In this document: positions 8,048-16,446 of the stretch, in pieces
Layout: every line of letters starts with the position of its first letter
How positions within the stretch are numbered: position 1 is the stretch's first letter
From: Hymenobacter sp. 5317J-9
GTDB lineage: Bacteria; Bacteroidota; Bacteroidia; Cytophagales; Hymenobacteraceae
DNA length: 64,000 bases
NCBI RefSeq assembly: GCF_022921075.1
Contig: NZ_CP095050.1
Coordinates: forward strand, 3,968,001-4,032,000
Reading direction: 5' to 3'
The notes under the pieces: generated by a model
Told to the model about the DNA's origin: nothing
Seen by the model: the letters and a program-made list of their open reading frames with translations, nothing else
The model's database searches: none
Translations under genes and position numbers: made by a program

Positions 8048-8662
8048 CTACCGCACGTTCAGCTCCAGCAGCTTCTCCCCATCCAGGTAGCCGGTCAGCT
8101 GGTCGCCCATCTTTACGGCGGCCACGCCGGCGGGGGTGCCGGTAAAAATCAAGTCGCCCATTTTCAGCGAGATATATTTCGACACGAAGCTGATGATTTT
8201 GGCAAACGGGTGCAGCATCAGGCTCGAATTGCCGGTTTGGCGGGTTTCGCCGTTCACTTCGAGGTGGAAGTTGATGTTGGCCAGGTCGGCGAACTCGCTC
8301 ACGGGCTTGAAGGTGGGCGAAATCGGGGCCGAGCCGTCGAAGGCTTTGGCCAGCTCCCAGGGCAGGCCCTTTTTCTTGAGCTCGCTCTGCAGGTCGCGGG
8401 CCGTGAAGTCAATGCCGAGGCCGATGGCGTCGAAATACGTGTGCGCAAACTGCTCCTCGATGTGGCGGCCGTTTTTGCTCACGCGCAGCACCAGCTCCAG
8501 CTCGTGGTGAATGTCCTGCGAGAACTCGGGCAAGAAAAACGGCTGGCCACGCTGAAGCAGCGCCGTTTCGGGCTTGAGGAAAATGACGGGCGCGCTGGGC
8601 ACTTCGTTGTGCAGCTCGGCGATGTGGTCGGCGTAGTTGCGGCCGATGCAAATGATTTTCAT
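8048..8662 (-). CDS. fumarylacetoacetate hydrolase (FAH) family protein
   Basis: 204 residues, the size of small FAH-domain enzymes. It starts MKIICIGRNYADHIAEL, the usual opening of the family (YcgM-like hydrolases/isomerases/acylpyruvases). Metal-binding acidic residues are seen in HHELELVLRVSKNGRHI, and GIDFTARDLQ and MGDLIFTGTPAGVAAV are family motifs. Members hydrolyse C-C bonds of oxo-acids (for example acylpyruvates or oxaloacetate decarboxylation) with Mg or Mn. The exact substrate is not readable. The start at 8662 is preferred over a longer upstream frame that lacks family resemblance. Confidence 0.92.
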   Translation of the reverse strand: MKIICIGRNYADHIAELHNEVPSAPVIFLKPETALLQRGQPFFLPEFSQDIHHELELVLRVSKNGRHIEEQFAHTYFDAIGLGIDFTARDLQSELKKKGLPWELAKAFDGSAPISPTFKPVSEFADLANINFHLEVNGETRQTGNSSLMLHPFAKIISFVSKYISLKMGDLIFTGTPAGVAAVKMGDQLTGYLDGEKLLELNVR

Positions 8663-8883
8663 GGAAGGAACGGGGGCAACGCGGAAGGAAGTCAAAACTA
8701 CGCCCCCGGGCGGCCTTGCGACAACCCGGCGGCCGGTTTTTGTGACCTCCGCTGCGCGGCAGCCACAACATTTACCCGCCCTGCTGCCGTATAGGCCGCA
8801 ACCGCGGGCGCCGCCGCCGGGCAGGCCCGCCGGCCACAACGGCCGCGGCTCTCCGGTTATTATTTCCCTCTTTCCTCCGTACC

Positions 8884-9678
8884 ATGCTCAAAAAACTCAC
8901 CCTCGTTGCCAGCCTGGCCTTCGTGGCCGCCTGCTCCACGGTGCCCATCACGGGACGCCGCCAGCTCAGCCTCGTGAGCGACACCGAAATCAACACCCTG
9001 GCCGCCCAGCAATACCGCGAGGTGATTGCCAAAGGCCCGCTGTCCACCAACTCGCAGGACGTGGCGCTGGTGCGCCGCGTGGGCCAGCGCATTCAGAGCG
9101 CCGTGGAAACCTACTTCCGCCAGCAAAACGCCTCCGACCAGCTGGCCGGCTACCAGTGGGAATTCAACGTGATTCAGGACAAGCAGGAAAATGCCTGGTG
9201 TATGCCCGGCGGCAAAGTGGCCGTGTACACCGGCATTCTGCCCATCACGCAGGACGAAAACGGCCTGGCCGTGGTGATGGCGCACGAAATTGCGCACGCC
9301 GTGGCCAAGCACGGCTCCGAGCGCATGAGCCAGGGCTTGGTGCAGCAATTGGGCGGACAGGCCCTGTCGGCGGCCCTCTCTACCAACGCCCCGGCCACCC
9401 AGCAGCTTGCGCTGCAGGCATTTGGCGTGGGCTCGCAGATTGGCCTGTTGAAATATGGCCGCAACCAGGAGTCGGAAGCCGACCACCTGGGCCTGATTTT
9501 CATGGCCATGGCCGGCTACAATCCCGACGGCGCCATCACCTTCTGGCAGCGCATGGATGCCCGCGAAAACGCCGCTTCGCCGCCCGAATTCCTTTCCACT
9601 CACCCCTCCAACGGCACCCGCATCGCCGACATCCAACGCGAATTGCCGGAAGCCCGTAAGTACTACGCAGCCCGCTAG
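8884..9678 (+). CDS. M48-family zinc metallopeptidase lipoprotein
   Basis: 264 residues. Signal peptide with lipobox LAFVAACS (Cys near residue 17), so lipid-anchored. The zinc site HEIAH is at residues 134-138 in VVMAHEIAHAVAKHGSERM, and the third ligand glutamate lies in NQESEADHLGL. It is a Loi/BepA-like periplasmic peptidase thought to degrade misfolded outer-membrane proteins. The C-terminal part LSTHPSNGTRIADIQ is the typical end of this group. Monocistronic, followed by an intrinsic terminator. Confidence 0.93.
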   Translation: MLKKLTLVASLAFVAACSTVPITGRRQLSLVSDTEINTLAAQQYREVIAKGPLSTNSQDVALVRRVGQRIQSAVETYFRQQNASDQLAGYQWEFNVIQDKQENAWCMPGGKVAVYTGILPITQDENGLAVVMAHEIAHAVAKHGSERMSQGLVQQLGGQALSAALSTNAPATQQLALQAFGVGSQIGLLKYGRNQESEADHLGLIFMAMAGYNPDGAITFWQRMDARENAASPPEFLSTHPSNGTRIADIQRELPEARKYYAAR

Positions 9679-9691
9679 TGCGTTGCCAGAA

Positions 9692-9726
9692 AGCCAGAAT
9701 TATCGGGTGATAATTCTGGCTTTTTC
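9692..9726 (+). terminator. intrinsic terminator after M48 gene
   Basis: A perfect 13-bp stem (AGCCAGAATTATC and complement) with loop GGGT followed directly by TTTTTCC. A good rho-independent terminator on the plus strand. Confidence 0.85.
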
Positions 9727-9744
9727 CGCTTTTCCTTTCCCGCT

Positions 9745-10305
9745 ATGAAATTGCTTCCGCGTCTGCTTGGCTTGGGTTTGTTAGGCCTGCTGCTGGCTTT
9801 GGTCACCATGTCCTGCGAAAGCAGCAAGACGGCCACCAACGAATTTGGCAGCCCCAACCGCATCAAAGGCGAGGTGATTGCCAAGCCCGAGAGCCGGCAA
9901 ATCGTGCACTTCACCGACTCCAGCACCGAGTACAAAACGCCCCGCAGCGAGCTGGCCAAAGCCTTTATCCGCCAGTTCAACGACGGCACCGTGGTCGACA
10001 AAATCCAGGTGCGCAAGGCCCCCGTCGATTCCGGGACCGTGGCCACGTACTATCTCATCGGCATGGGCCTGCGAGCGGGCACGTTCCGGGCCATGGCCCT
10101 GCCCCTCACCAGCGGCGGCGACAACACCTTCTACCTGCGCCCTTCGGCCGAGCGCTACACCCTGAGCAGCACCGGCTGCCCGGCCTGCTTTTTCAACTTC
10201 GAGAACGGCCGCATCGTGAGCACCAGCTGCTCCGAAAGCTCGCCCGGCAGCCACTGCGACCTCAAGATTGAACCCAACAACGAGCTGTTTGCCAACGCCC
10301 GATGA
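9745..10305 (+). CDS. lipoprotein of unknown function
   Basis: 186 residues with an N-terminal hydrophobic stretch (LPRLLGLGLLGLLLALV) and a lipobox-like site MSCESS (Cys near residue 24), so probably a lipoprotein. The C-terminal part has several cysteines (GCPACFFNF, TSCSESSPGSHC), suggesting disulfides or metal binding outside the cytoplasm. I recognise no family. It overlaps the following small ORF by ATGA at 10302-10305, implying coupled translation. Confidence 0.65.
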   Translation: MKLLPRLLGLGLLGLLLALVTMSCESSKTATNEFGSPNRIKGEVIAKPESRQIVHFTDSSTEYKTPRSELAKAFIRQFNDGTVVDKIQVRKAPVDSGTVATYYLIGMGLRAGTFRAMALPLTSGGDNTFYLRPSAERYTLSSTGCPACFFNFENGRIVSTSCSESSPGSHCDLKIEPNNELFANAR

Positions 10306-10409
10306 CCACGCGCAACAAATGGCTGCTCCGCGCTGCCCTCGCCGCCCTGGCCCTGCTCATCACCACCGACAAGAAGCCCCCCAAAACACCAAAAAAGCCC
10401 GCCGAATAG
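10302..10409 (+). CDS. 35-residue peptide, translationally coupled to preceding lipoprotein gene
   Basis: A short frame beginning MTTRNKWLLRAAL: basic N-terminus, one hydrophobic segment (LLRAALAALALLI), then a Lys/Pro-rich tail ending KKPAE. The start overlaps the previous stop as ATGA, the usual sign of coupling. The stop codon lies inside the hairpin of the terminator at 10397. It could be a small membrane peptide; it could also be fortuitous. The arrangement makes a real gene plausible. Confidence 0.45.
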   Translation: MTTRNKWLLRAALAALALLITTDKKPPKTPKKPAE

Positions 10410-10424
10410 CGGGCTTTTTTTTTT
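10397..10424. terminator. bidirectional intrinsic terminator
   Basis: Stem GCCCGC/GCGGGC with a 6-base loop, followed on the plus strand by ten Ts and preceded by AAAAAA, which gives a T-run on the minus strand. Before the IS insertion it would have served both the lipoprotein operon and the convergent hydrolase gene. Confidence 0.85.
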
Positions 10425-10436
10425 ATGAAGTGACTA

Positions 10437-11230
10437 GGAAGTGTTAACAGTCGCGTAGCCACAGGACGGTTGCAGCGAGGTGAATAAAGGCCAAAAAATG
10501 CGCATCGAGTTTGTCATACCGGGTGGCCACGCGGCGAAACTGCTTGAGGCGGCTGAAAAGGCGCTCAATGGGGTGACGTTGGGCGTAACGCGCCGCGTCG
10601 TAGCCCCGCGGGTAGCGGCGCTTGCACCGGGGCGGAATCACGGCACAGGTGCCGCGGGCAGCCAGGGTGGCCACGAGCGGGTCGGAATCGTAGCCCCGGT
10701 CGGCCACGAGGTAGGCCGGGGCCAGCCCGTCGAGCAGCGGCAGCGCTTGCGGGGCGTCGTGGCGCTGGCCGGCTGTCAGGCTGCCGCGCACGAACCGGCC
10801 CCCAGCGTCGGCCACCGCGTGCAGCTTGGTGGTCAATCCGCCGCGGCTACGCCCCAGGGCTTGCGGCCCGTTTTTTTGCGTGCCCCGCTCGCGTGTTGGT
10901 GCACCCGCACGGTGGTCGAGTCGACCAGCAGCGTGTGCAGCGCGTCGTCCTCTTGCACGGCGGCCAGCACCCGGGCCCACACGCCCGAGGCGGTCCAGCG
11001 CTGGAAGCGCGTGTATGTTGTGTGCCAGTTGCCCCACGCGGCCGGCAAGGCACGCCAGCGGCAGCCGTTGCGCAACAACCACAGCACCGCTTCTACAAAA
11101 CGGCGGTTGTCCTGGCCCCGGCCACCTTTCGTGCCTTCCCGACCCGGCAGCAGCGGCGCGATGCGGGCCCACTGCGCGTCTGTGAGCAAATAATCCATAC
11201 CCCAAATTAATACCTACTGTTAACACTTCC
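10437..11230. mobile_element. IS5-family (IS427-type) insertion sequence, complete
   Basis: 794 bp with perfect terminal inverted repeats GGAAGTGTTAACAG at 10437-10450 and 11217-11230. TA flanks both sides, within CTA / TAG, as expected for IS427-group elements that target TA or CTAG. It contains one transposase in two overlapping frames. Ends, length and frames are all intact, so it may be active. It sits at the last codon of the hydrolase gene on its right. Confidence 0.92.
10444..11198 (-). CDS. IS5-family transposase, two frames joined by -1 frameshift
   Basis: Frame A (11198 to about 10833, 121 aa) begins MDYLLTDAQWARIAPLLPG, the DUF4096-like N-terminal domain, and holds the first catalytic Asp in LLVDSTTVRVHQHAS. 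Frame B continues GGLTTKLHAVADA, with the second Asp in LVADRGYDSD and the Glu in HPIERLFSRLKQFRRVATRYDK (DDE, with the Y-R-E-K signature). The frames join at an A7 run near 10872-10878 (GCACGC followed by seven A), where slipping back one base after two AAA codons fuses them. This is the usual arrangement of IS427-group transposases, not decay. Confidence 0.9.
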
Positions 11231-11937
11231 TAGTGGGAATGAGCCGATGCGAAGCGGTGAATGCGTTTTGCCAAGTCTGGAAGGTCAGCTTTTTCGATGG
11301 GGTGCGGCGTGTTGGGCAGCACGGCATACTGCACCTGCGGAAGCTGCCCGGCCACCATCCTGCTGGCCTCTCCTTGGTTGGCCGTCAGGTCGCCGTCGCC
11401 CACCAGCACCTGCACGGGCACCCTAATGGCGGCAAAGTCGGCAGCGGCCAGCGGCGGGGCGGCACCGGCGGTCTCCATCAGGCGGGCCGTGGCGCGCACC
11501 ACTTCGGCCCAGTCGGCGGGCGCGTGGCGCCGGCGCAGCACCTCCGCGAAGGCCGGCACTTTGGCCTGCATCTTCTCAGGGTCGAGGAATCTGGTTTCGG
11601 CCGCGGCGCTTTCCGGCGACCAGTCCAGCTTGGTGCCCAGCGTGGTGATGCTGGCAAACCGGGCTGGCTCCCGGCGGGCTGCCAGCAGCGCCGCGTAGCC
11701 GCCCATGCTGTAGCCAAACACGTGGGCCGGAGCAGTTTCATGCCCCCGGAGGAATGCCAGCACTTCCTCAGCAAAATGCGGCAGCGTGAAGTTTTCAAAG
11801 CTCACCTCGCTCCCACCGTGGCCGGAAAATGCAAACGATTTCACCGTAAAGTCAGCCACCAGCAGCTCGGCCAGCGGCGCCAACGTGGCGGGGCTGCCCA
11901 GGGCACCGTGCAGAAGCAGAAGCGTCGGCCGTTCCAT
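11230..11937 (-). CDS. alpha/beta hydrolase
   Basis: 235 residues with the standard fold: oxyanion region LLLLHGALGSPATLAP near residue 6, SGHGGS, nucleophile elbow GYSMGG near residue 93, acid region VLVGDGDLTANQGEA, and a final NTPHPIEK supplying the His. Substrate unknown; it resembles small esterases or carboxylesterases of the menaquinone-pathway MenH type but is not specific enough to call. Its stop codon TAG is partly made by the IS end at 11230; the sequence restored across the IS (CAC TAG TCA) has the same stop, so the protein is not truncated. The start touches the mpl stop. Confidence 0.88.
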   Translation of the reverse strand: MERPTLLLLHGALGSPATLAPLAELLVADFTVKSFAFSGHGGSEVSFENFTLPHFAEEVLAFLRGHETAPAHVFGYSMGGYAALLAARREPARFASITTLGTKLDWSPESAAAETRFLDPEKMQAKVPAFAEVLRRRHAPADWAEVVRATARLMETAGAAPPLAAADFAAIRVPVQVLVGDGDLTANQGEASRMVAGQLPQVQYAVLPNTPHPIEKADLPDLAKRIHRFASAHSH

Positions 11938-13334
11938 CAGCCCGTGATTTCAGTAGCCAGCGCCGTCAAGTTCAACCCGTCAAACGTGCCAGAGGACATG
12001 AGCAGCAGGTTGGCGTTGGACCACTGCTGGGCGCGCAGGAAGGCGGCCAGCTCGGCGCTGTCGGTAATGACTTTGATGTCGGGGCGCTGAAAAGCCTCGG
12101 CCACAGTGGCGGCGGCCAGCGGCGGCAGGCGCTTGTGCTCCAGCACGTGGGGATTAAAATACACCACGGCCACGTCGGGCGCATCGAAGCAGTGCGCGTA
12201 CTGCGGCAGGAAATCGGGGTTGAGGCTGCTGAAGGTGTGCAGCTCCAGGCAGGCCACCAAGCGGCGCTGCGGAAACTGTTTTTTCAGGGCCGTGGCGGTG
12301 GCTTTGAGCTTACTGGGCGCATGGGCAAAGTCCTTGTACACCACCGACGTTGCGCCTTCCTTCACCAGCTCCAGCCGCCGCGCCGCGCCGGGGAACGAGG
12401 CCACCGACTTGAAGAAATCCTTGCCCTTGATGCCCAGCTGCTTGCAGACCTCCTTGGCCGCCGAGATGTTGCGCAGGTTGTGCTCGCCAAATACCTGGAT
12501 GGGCACTTCCTCGTCTTTCTTGTTGATGAGGAAGGTTTTGCCGTTGCGAATGACGTGCTCGTGCGGGCCATAGCCGATGTAGGTCACGTCGGGATTGGTG
12601 GGCACGCTCACCAGCTGCACCTGCTCGTCGTCGCGGTCGTAGATGAGCACGCCGGCCTTGGGCGTCATGTCGGCGAAGATGCGGAACTGTTCGCGGTAGA
12701 TTTCCTCGGTCGGAAACACGTTGATGTGGTCCCAGCTGATGCCCGAAATCACGCCAATGTGATGCTGGTAGAGGTGAAACTTGGGCCGCCGGTCCACCGG
12801 CGAGGACAGATATTCGTCGCCTTCGATGATGATGATGGGCGCGTCGGTCAGCTGCACCATGAGGTCGAACCCCGCCAGCTGGGCGCCCACGGCGTAGTCG
12901 AACTGCCGGCCGTGGTAGCGCAGCACGTGCAGAATGCAGGCCGTGATGCTGGTTTTGCCGTGCGAGCCGCCAATGACGATGCGCTGCTTGTCGCGGCTGG
13001 CCTCGTAGATGTACTCGGGGAAGGAATACACCTTCAGGCCCAGTTCCTGGGCGCGCTGCAGCTCGGGGTTGTCGGGGCGGGCGTGCATGCCCACAATCAC
13101 GGCGTCGAGGTCGGGGGTGATGCTGGCGGCGTCCCAGCCTTCCCGGGCGGGCAGCAGGCCGGCGGCGGCGAGGCGGCCGCGGGCGGGCTCAAAAATTTCG
13201 TCGTCGGAGCCCGTCACGCGGGCGCCCTGGCGGTGCAGGGCCAGCGCCAGGTTGTGCATGATGCTGCCGCCCACGGCGATGAGGTGGACGCGCTGCGGCG
13301 CAGCGGATTGCGGAAGAAGAATATCGGAAGCCAA
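11937..13334 (-). CDS. mpl: UDP-N-acetylmuramate:L-alanyl-gamma-D-glutamyl-meso-DAP ligase (Mpl)
   Basis: 465 residues, the Mur-ligase size for Mpl. Features: N-terminal Rossmann-like domain (VHLIAVGGSIMHNLALAL), ATP loop IVIGGSHGKTSIT near residue 118, central domain with IIIIEGDEYLSSPVDRRPKF and ISWDHINVFP, and C-terminal domain with YKDFAHAPSKLKAT. EGDEY with PVD is characteristic of Mpl rather than MurC. It reattaches recovered murein tripeptide to UDP-MurNAc in cell-wall recycling, in the cytoplasm. Its stop meets the hydrolase start at 11937, so the two are probably cotranscribed. Confidence 0.93.
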   Translation of the reverse strand: MASDILLPQSAAPQRVHLIAVGGSIMHNLALALHRQGARVTGSDDEIFEPARGRLAAAGLLPAREGWDAASITPDLDAVIVGMHARPDNPELQRAQELGLKVYSFPEYIYEASRDKQRIVIGGSHGKTSITACILHVLRYHGRQFDYAVGAQLAGFDLMVQLTDAPIIIIEGDEYLSSPVDRRPKFHLYQHHIGVISGISWDHINVFPTEEIYREQFRIFADMTPKAGVLIYDRDDEQVQLVSVPTNPDVTYIGYGPHEHVIRNGKTFLINKKDEEVPIQVFGEHNLRNISAAKEVCKQLGIKGKDFFKSVASFPGAARRLELVKEGATSVVYKDFAHAPSKLKATATALKKQFPQRRLVACLELHTFSSLNPDFLPQYAHCFDAPDVAVVYFNPHVLEHKRLPPLAAATVAEAFQRPDIKVITDSAELAAFLRAQQWSNANLLLMSSGTFDGLNLTALATEITG

Positions 13335-13637
13335 ATCAGTTGGTGGTTAGTTGTCGGTTGCTCGTTGTCAGCCAGGAAGCGCCGCGGGCTACGCGCACCA
13401 CCGCCGTCGTGGGTGCCCAAACTGACAACGGACAACGAACAACTGACAACTCAAAAGCAAGGCCGCGAAAGTACAAACGCCCGGCCGCCGGGGCCATTCC
13501 ATAGCCAAAAGAATCGAATTTTCCACCTGCACATTTTCCCCGCCTCGCGGGTTAGCTTTGTATACGAGGCGTGCCCGCTGCATTTTTTTAAGCGGGCCGC
13601 CCGTTTTCCCTTCCCGCTCTAATTCCCATACCCACCG

Positions 13638-16277
13638 ATGCAAGACCGGATGGACGACCGCCTGAAACAATCCGCCGCCCGCGCTAAAGCTGCGCTGGCC
13701 AGCCGCGGAACGTCGGGTGTGGTCCCGTTTAATGCCAGCGCCGCTGGCAAGCTGCCGCCCCAGGCCCCCGAGCTCGAAATGGCCGTGCTCGGCGCCCTGA
13801 TGCTGGAAAAAGACGCCCTCACCTCGGTGATTGACCTGCTCAAGCCCGAGAGCTTTTATAAGGACGCGCACCAACGCATCTACCGCGCTGTGATTCGCTT
13901 GTTTGATAAATCCGAGCCCATCGACCAGCTCACCGTGGTGCACGAGCTGCGCGAGATGGGCGAGCTCGAAGCCTGCGGCGGCCCCTTCTACGTGGCCAAC
14001 CTCACGCTGAAAGTGAACTCGGCGGCCAATGTGGAATACCACGCCCGCATCATCACCGAAACCGCCATCAAGCGCGAGTTGATTCGGATTTCGAGCGAGA
14101 TTCAAAAGGACGCCTTCGAGGACACCACCGACGTGTTCAAGCTGTTGGACGACACCGAATCGGCCCTGTTTGAGGTGTCCGAGTCGAACATCCGTAAGAA
14201 CTTCGACGACATGCGGAGCTTGATGGGCAAGGCCATCAAAGAGCTGGAAGAAAAGAAGAACCAGAGCGACGGCCTCACGGGTGTGCCTACCGGATTTACC
14301 GCCCTGGACCGCGTCACGAGCGGCTGGCAACCGTCTGACCTGGTGATTATTGCCGCTCGCCCTGGCATGGGCAAGTGCTTGGGCAAAGGCACGAAGGTGC
14401 TGATGTACGACGGCGATCTGCGCAACGTGGAAGACGTGCTGCCCGGCGACCTGCTGATGGGCGACGACTCGACCCCACGCCGGGTGCTGAGCATTGCCCG
14501 CGGCCGCGAAAACATGTACTGGGTGCGCCAGAACAAGGGCGACGACTACCGCGTGAACGAAAGCCACATTCTCTCGCTGAAACGCTCGCGCAACGAAGGG
14601 CCGCACCGCCACGGCGAGGTGCTGAACATTACCGTGAAGGACTGGCTAGCCAAAGGTCCCAAGTTTCGCTCGAATTACAAGGGCTATAAAGTGCCCGTGG
14701 AGTTTGAAGCGCAGGAGCTGCCCGTCGACCCGTATTTCCTGGGCGTGTGGCTGGGCGACGGCGCCAGTAGCAACTGTCGCATCACTGGCCAGAACCCCGA
14801 AATCATTGACTACCTGCACGAATACGCCGCTGCTCTGAATATGCAGGTGACGGTGGGCGTGGTGGAAAACCGCTGCAACAGCTACGGCATCACCCGGGGC
14901 CGGCAGGGCGGCAACATTGCCGAATACTCCTTACAGGACGAGTTGCGGCAGTTGGGCGTTCTCGATAACAAGCACATCCCGCGCGCCTACGCCATCAACT
15001 CGACCGAAAACCGCCTGCGCCTGCTGGCCGGTTTGATTGACAGCGACGGTCACCTCGACCCGGTGTCCAACGGCTACGAAATCACCCAGAAAAACCACCG
15101 CCTGGCCCGCCAAATCAAATTTTTGGGCGACTCGCTGGGCTTCCGCACCTCGCTCACGAAGAAGCGCGCCACCATCTCCAGCATCGGCTACGAGAGCGAA
15201 GTGTGGCGCGTGCGCCTCTACGGCGACATTAACCGTGTGCCGGTGCGCGTGGCCCGCAAAAAAGCGCAGCCCTGGGCCTCGCCCGTCGATTGGCGCCAGA
15301 CCGGCATCACCGTCGAGTTCGACAAAGTTGATGACTACTACGGCTTCGAGATTGACGGCAACCGTCTGTTCCTTCTGCAAGACATGACGGTGACGCATAA
15401 CACGGCGTTCGTAGTATCGGCCATGCGCAACGCGGCGGTCGATTTCAAGAAAGCCGTAGCCATCTTCTCGCTGGAAATGTCTTCGCTGCAGCTCGTCAAC
15501 CGCCTGATTTCGGCCGAGGCGGAGCTGGACTCGGAGAAAATTAAAAAGGGCAGCCTCGCCGACCACGAGTGGCAGCAGCTCAACCACAAAATCACAGCCC
15601 TTTCGGCCGCGCCGATTTACATTGATGACACGCCCGGCCTAAGCATTCGCGAACTACGCACCAAGTGCCGCCGCCTGCGCTCGCAGAAGGACGTGCAGAT
15701 GATTATCGTCGACTACCTGCAGCTGATGAGCGGTAACACCGACGGCCGCGGCGGCAACCGCGAACAGGAAATTGCCAGCATCTCGCGGGCCCTCAAGGGC
15801 ATTGCCAAGGAGCTGAACGTGCCCGTGCTGGCCCTCTCGCAGCTTTCGCGCTCGGTGGAAACCCGCGGCGGCGACAAGAAGCCGCAGCTGAGTGACCTTC
15901 GCGAATCGGGCTCCATCGAGCAGGACGCCGACATGGTAATCTTCCTTTACCGCCCCGAGTATTACGGCCTCGACCAGGATGCTGAAGGCAACTCAACCCA
16001 GGGCGTGGGTGAAGTCATCATTGCCAAGCACCGAAACGGCTCCCTCGAAACCGTGCAGCTCAAGTTCATCGGCAAGTACACCAAGTTTGCTGACCTCGAC
16101 GGCATGGGCGGCTTCGACCCCAGCGGCTACCAGCCCATGGGCCTGCCCGCCAGCAACTTCGACAGCGAGCCCAGCTCCTTCGCGCCGAACACCATTCGCC
16201 TGGGCTCCAAGATTAACGAGTCGCCGGTGCCCTTCCCCAAGAGCAACTTCAACGCTCATGAAGACCCGCCTTTTTAA
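13638..16277 (+). CDS. dnaB: replicative DNA helicase DnaB containing an intein
   Basis: 879 residues including an in-frame intein of 342; the mature helicase would be 537. The N-terminal domain starts near residue 40 (PPQAPELEMAVLGALML), the RecA-like ATPase domain near residue 210 (TGVPTGFTALDRVTSGWQPSDL). Walker A (ARPGMGK-T) is split by the intein between Lys246 and Thr589. After it follow FSLEMSS, the Walker B region IIVDYLQLM, and SDLRESGSIEQDADMV. DnaB unwinds DNA at replication forks as a hexamer. Because the P-loop is interrupted, the helicase is inactive until protein splicing occurs. The start at 13638 fits the length of other DnaB N-termini. Confidence 0.96.
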   Translation: MQDRMDDRLKQSAARAKAALASRGTSGVVPFNASAAGKLPPQAPELEMAVLGALMLEKDALTSVIDLLKPESFYKDAHQRIYRAVIRLFDKSEPIDQLTVVHELREMGELEACGGPFYVANLTLKVNSAANVEYHARIITETAIKRELIRISSEIQKDAFEDTTDVFKLLDDTESALFEVSESNIRKNFDDMRSLMGKAIKELEEKKNQSDGLTGVPTGFTALDRVTSGWQPSDLVIIAARPGMGKCLGKGTKVLMYDGDLRNVEDVLPGDLLMGDDSTPRRVLSIARGRENMYWVRQNKGDDYRVNESHILSLKRSRNEGPHRHGEVLNITVKDWLAKGPKFRSNYKGYKVPVEFEAQELPVDPYFLGVWLGDGASSNCRITGQNPEIIDYLHEYAAALNMQVTVGVVENRCNSYGITRGRQGGNIAEYSLQDELRQLGVLDNKHIPRAYAINSTENRLRLLAGLIDSDGHLDPVSNGYEITQKNHRLARQIKFLGDSLGFRTSLTKKRATISSIGYESEVWRVRLYGDINRVPVRVARKKAQPWASPVDWRQTGITVEFDKVDDYYGFEIDGNRLFLLQDMTVTHNTAFVVSAMRNAAVDFKKAVAIFSLEMSSLQLVNRLISAEAELDSEKIKKGSLADHEWQQLNHKITALSAAPIYIDDTPGLSIRELRTKCRRLRSQKDVQMIIVDYLQLMSGNTDGRGGNREQEIASISRALKGIAKELNVPVLALSQLSRSVETRGGDKKPQLSDLRESGSIEQDADMVIFLYRPEYYGLDQDAEGNSTQGVGEVIIAKHRNGSLETVQLKFIGKYTKFADLDGMGGFDPSGYQPMGLPASNFDSEPSSFAPNTIRLGSKINESPVPFPKSNFNAHEDPPF
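14376..15401 (+). other. DnaB intein with LAGLIDADG homing endonuclease domain
   Basis: Residues 247-588 of the precursor. It begins with Cys (CLGKGTKV, block A) and ends VTHN before Thr (block G: His-Asn, then +1 Thr), so all splicing residues are present. NESHILSLK near 307 is the block B region. Two endonuclease motifs are intact: LGVWLGDG at 368-375 and LAGLIDSDG at 463-471, with 87 residues between. It sits at the Walker A Lys/Thr junction, a known DnaB intein site. It looks splicing-competent and possibly mobile. Confidence 0.95.
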
Positions 16278-16446
16278 TTGATAGTGTCAGGCGTTGTCCT
16301 AGTTTTTGAAGCTTCTAAACTGCTGCTTGGTTCGGGCGTTGCCGTACTGATTTTTGCTCTTGTTCAGCCCGGTTGCCAGAAGGATATTGGCCCAGGGTTG
16401 GGCGGAGCCACCTGTTTGATGAGCTTTTTTGTAAGAAAGCCCGCTT

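Noticed and set aside
10444..11226. IS transposase as a decayed gene because of two frames
   Set aside because: The A7 run at the frame junction and intact ends fit programmed frameshifting of IS427-type elements.
12135..13622. 495-codon open frame on the plus strand
   Set aside because: Antisense to mpl, same shadow composition, and it ends across the dnaB promoter.
13389..14612. 407-codon frame on the minus strand
   Set aside because: Antisense to dnaB; low-complexity Val/Gly/His content and no signature of any family.
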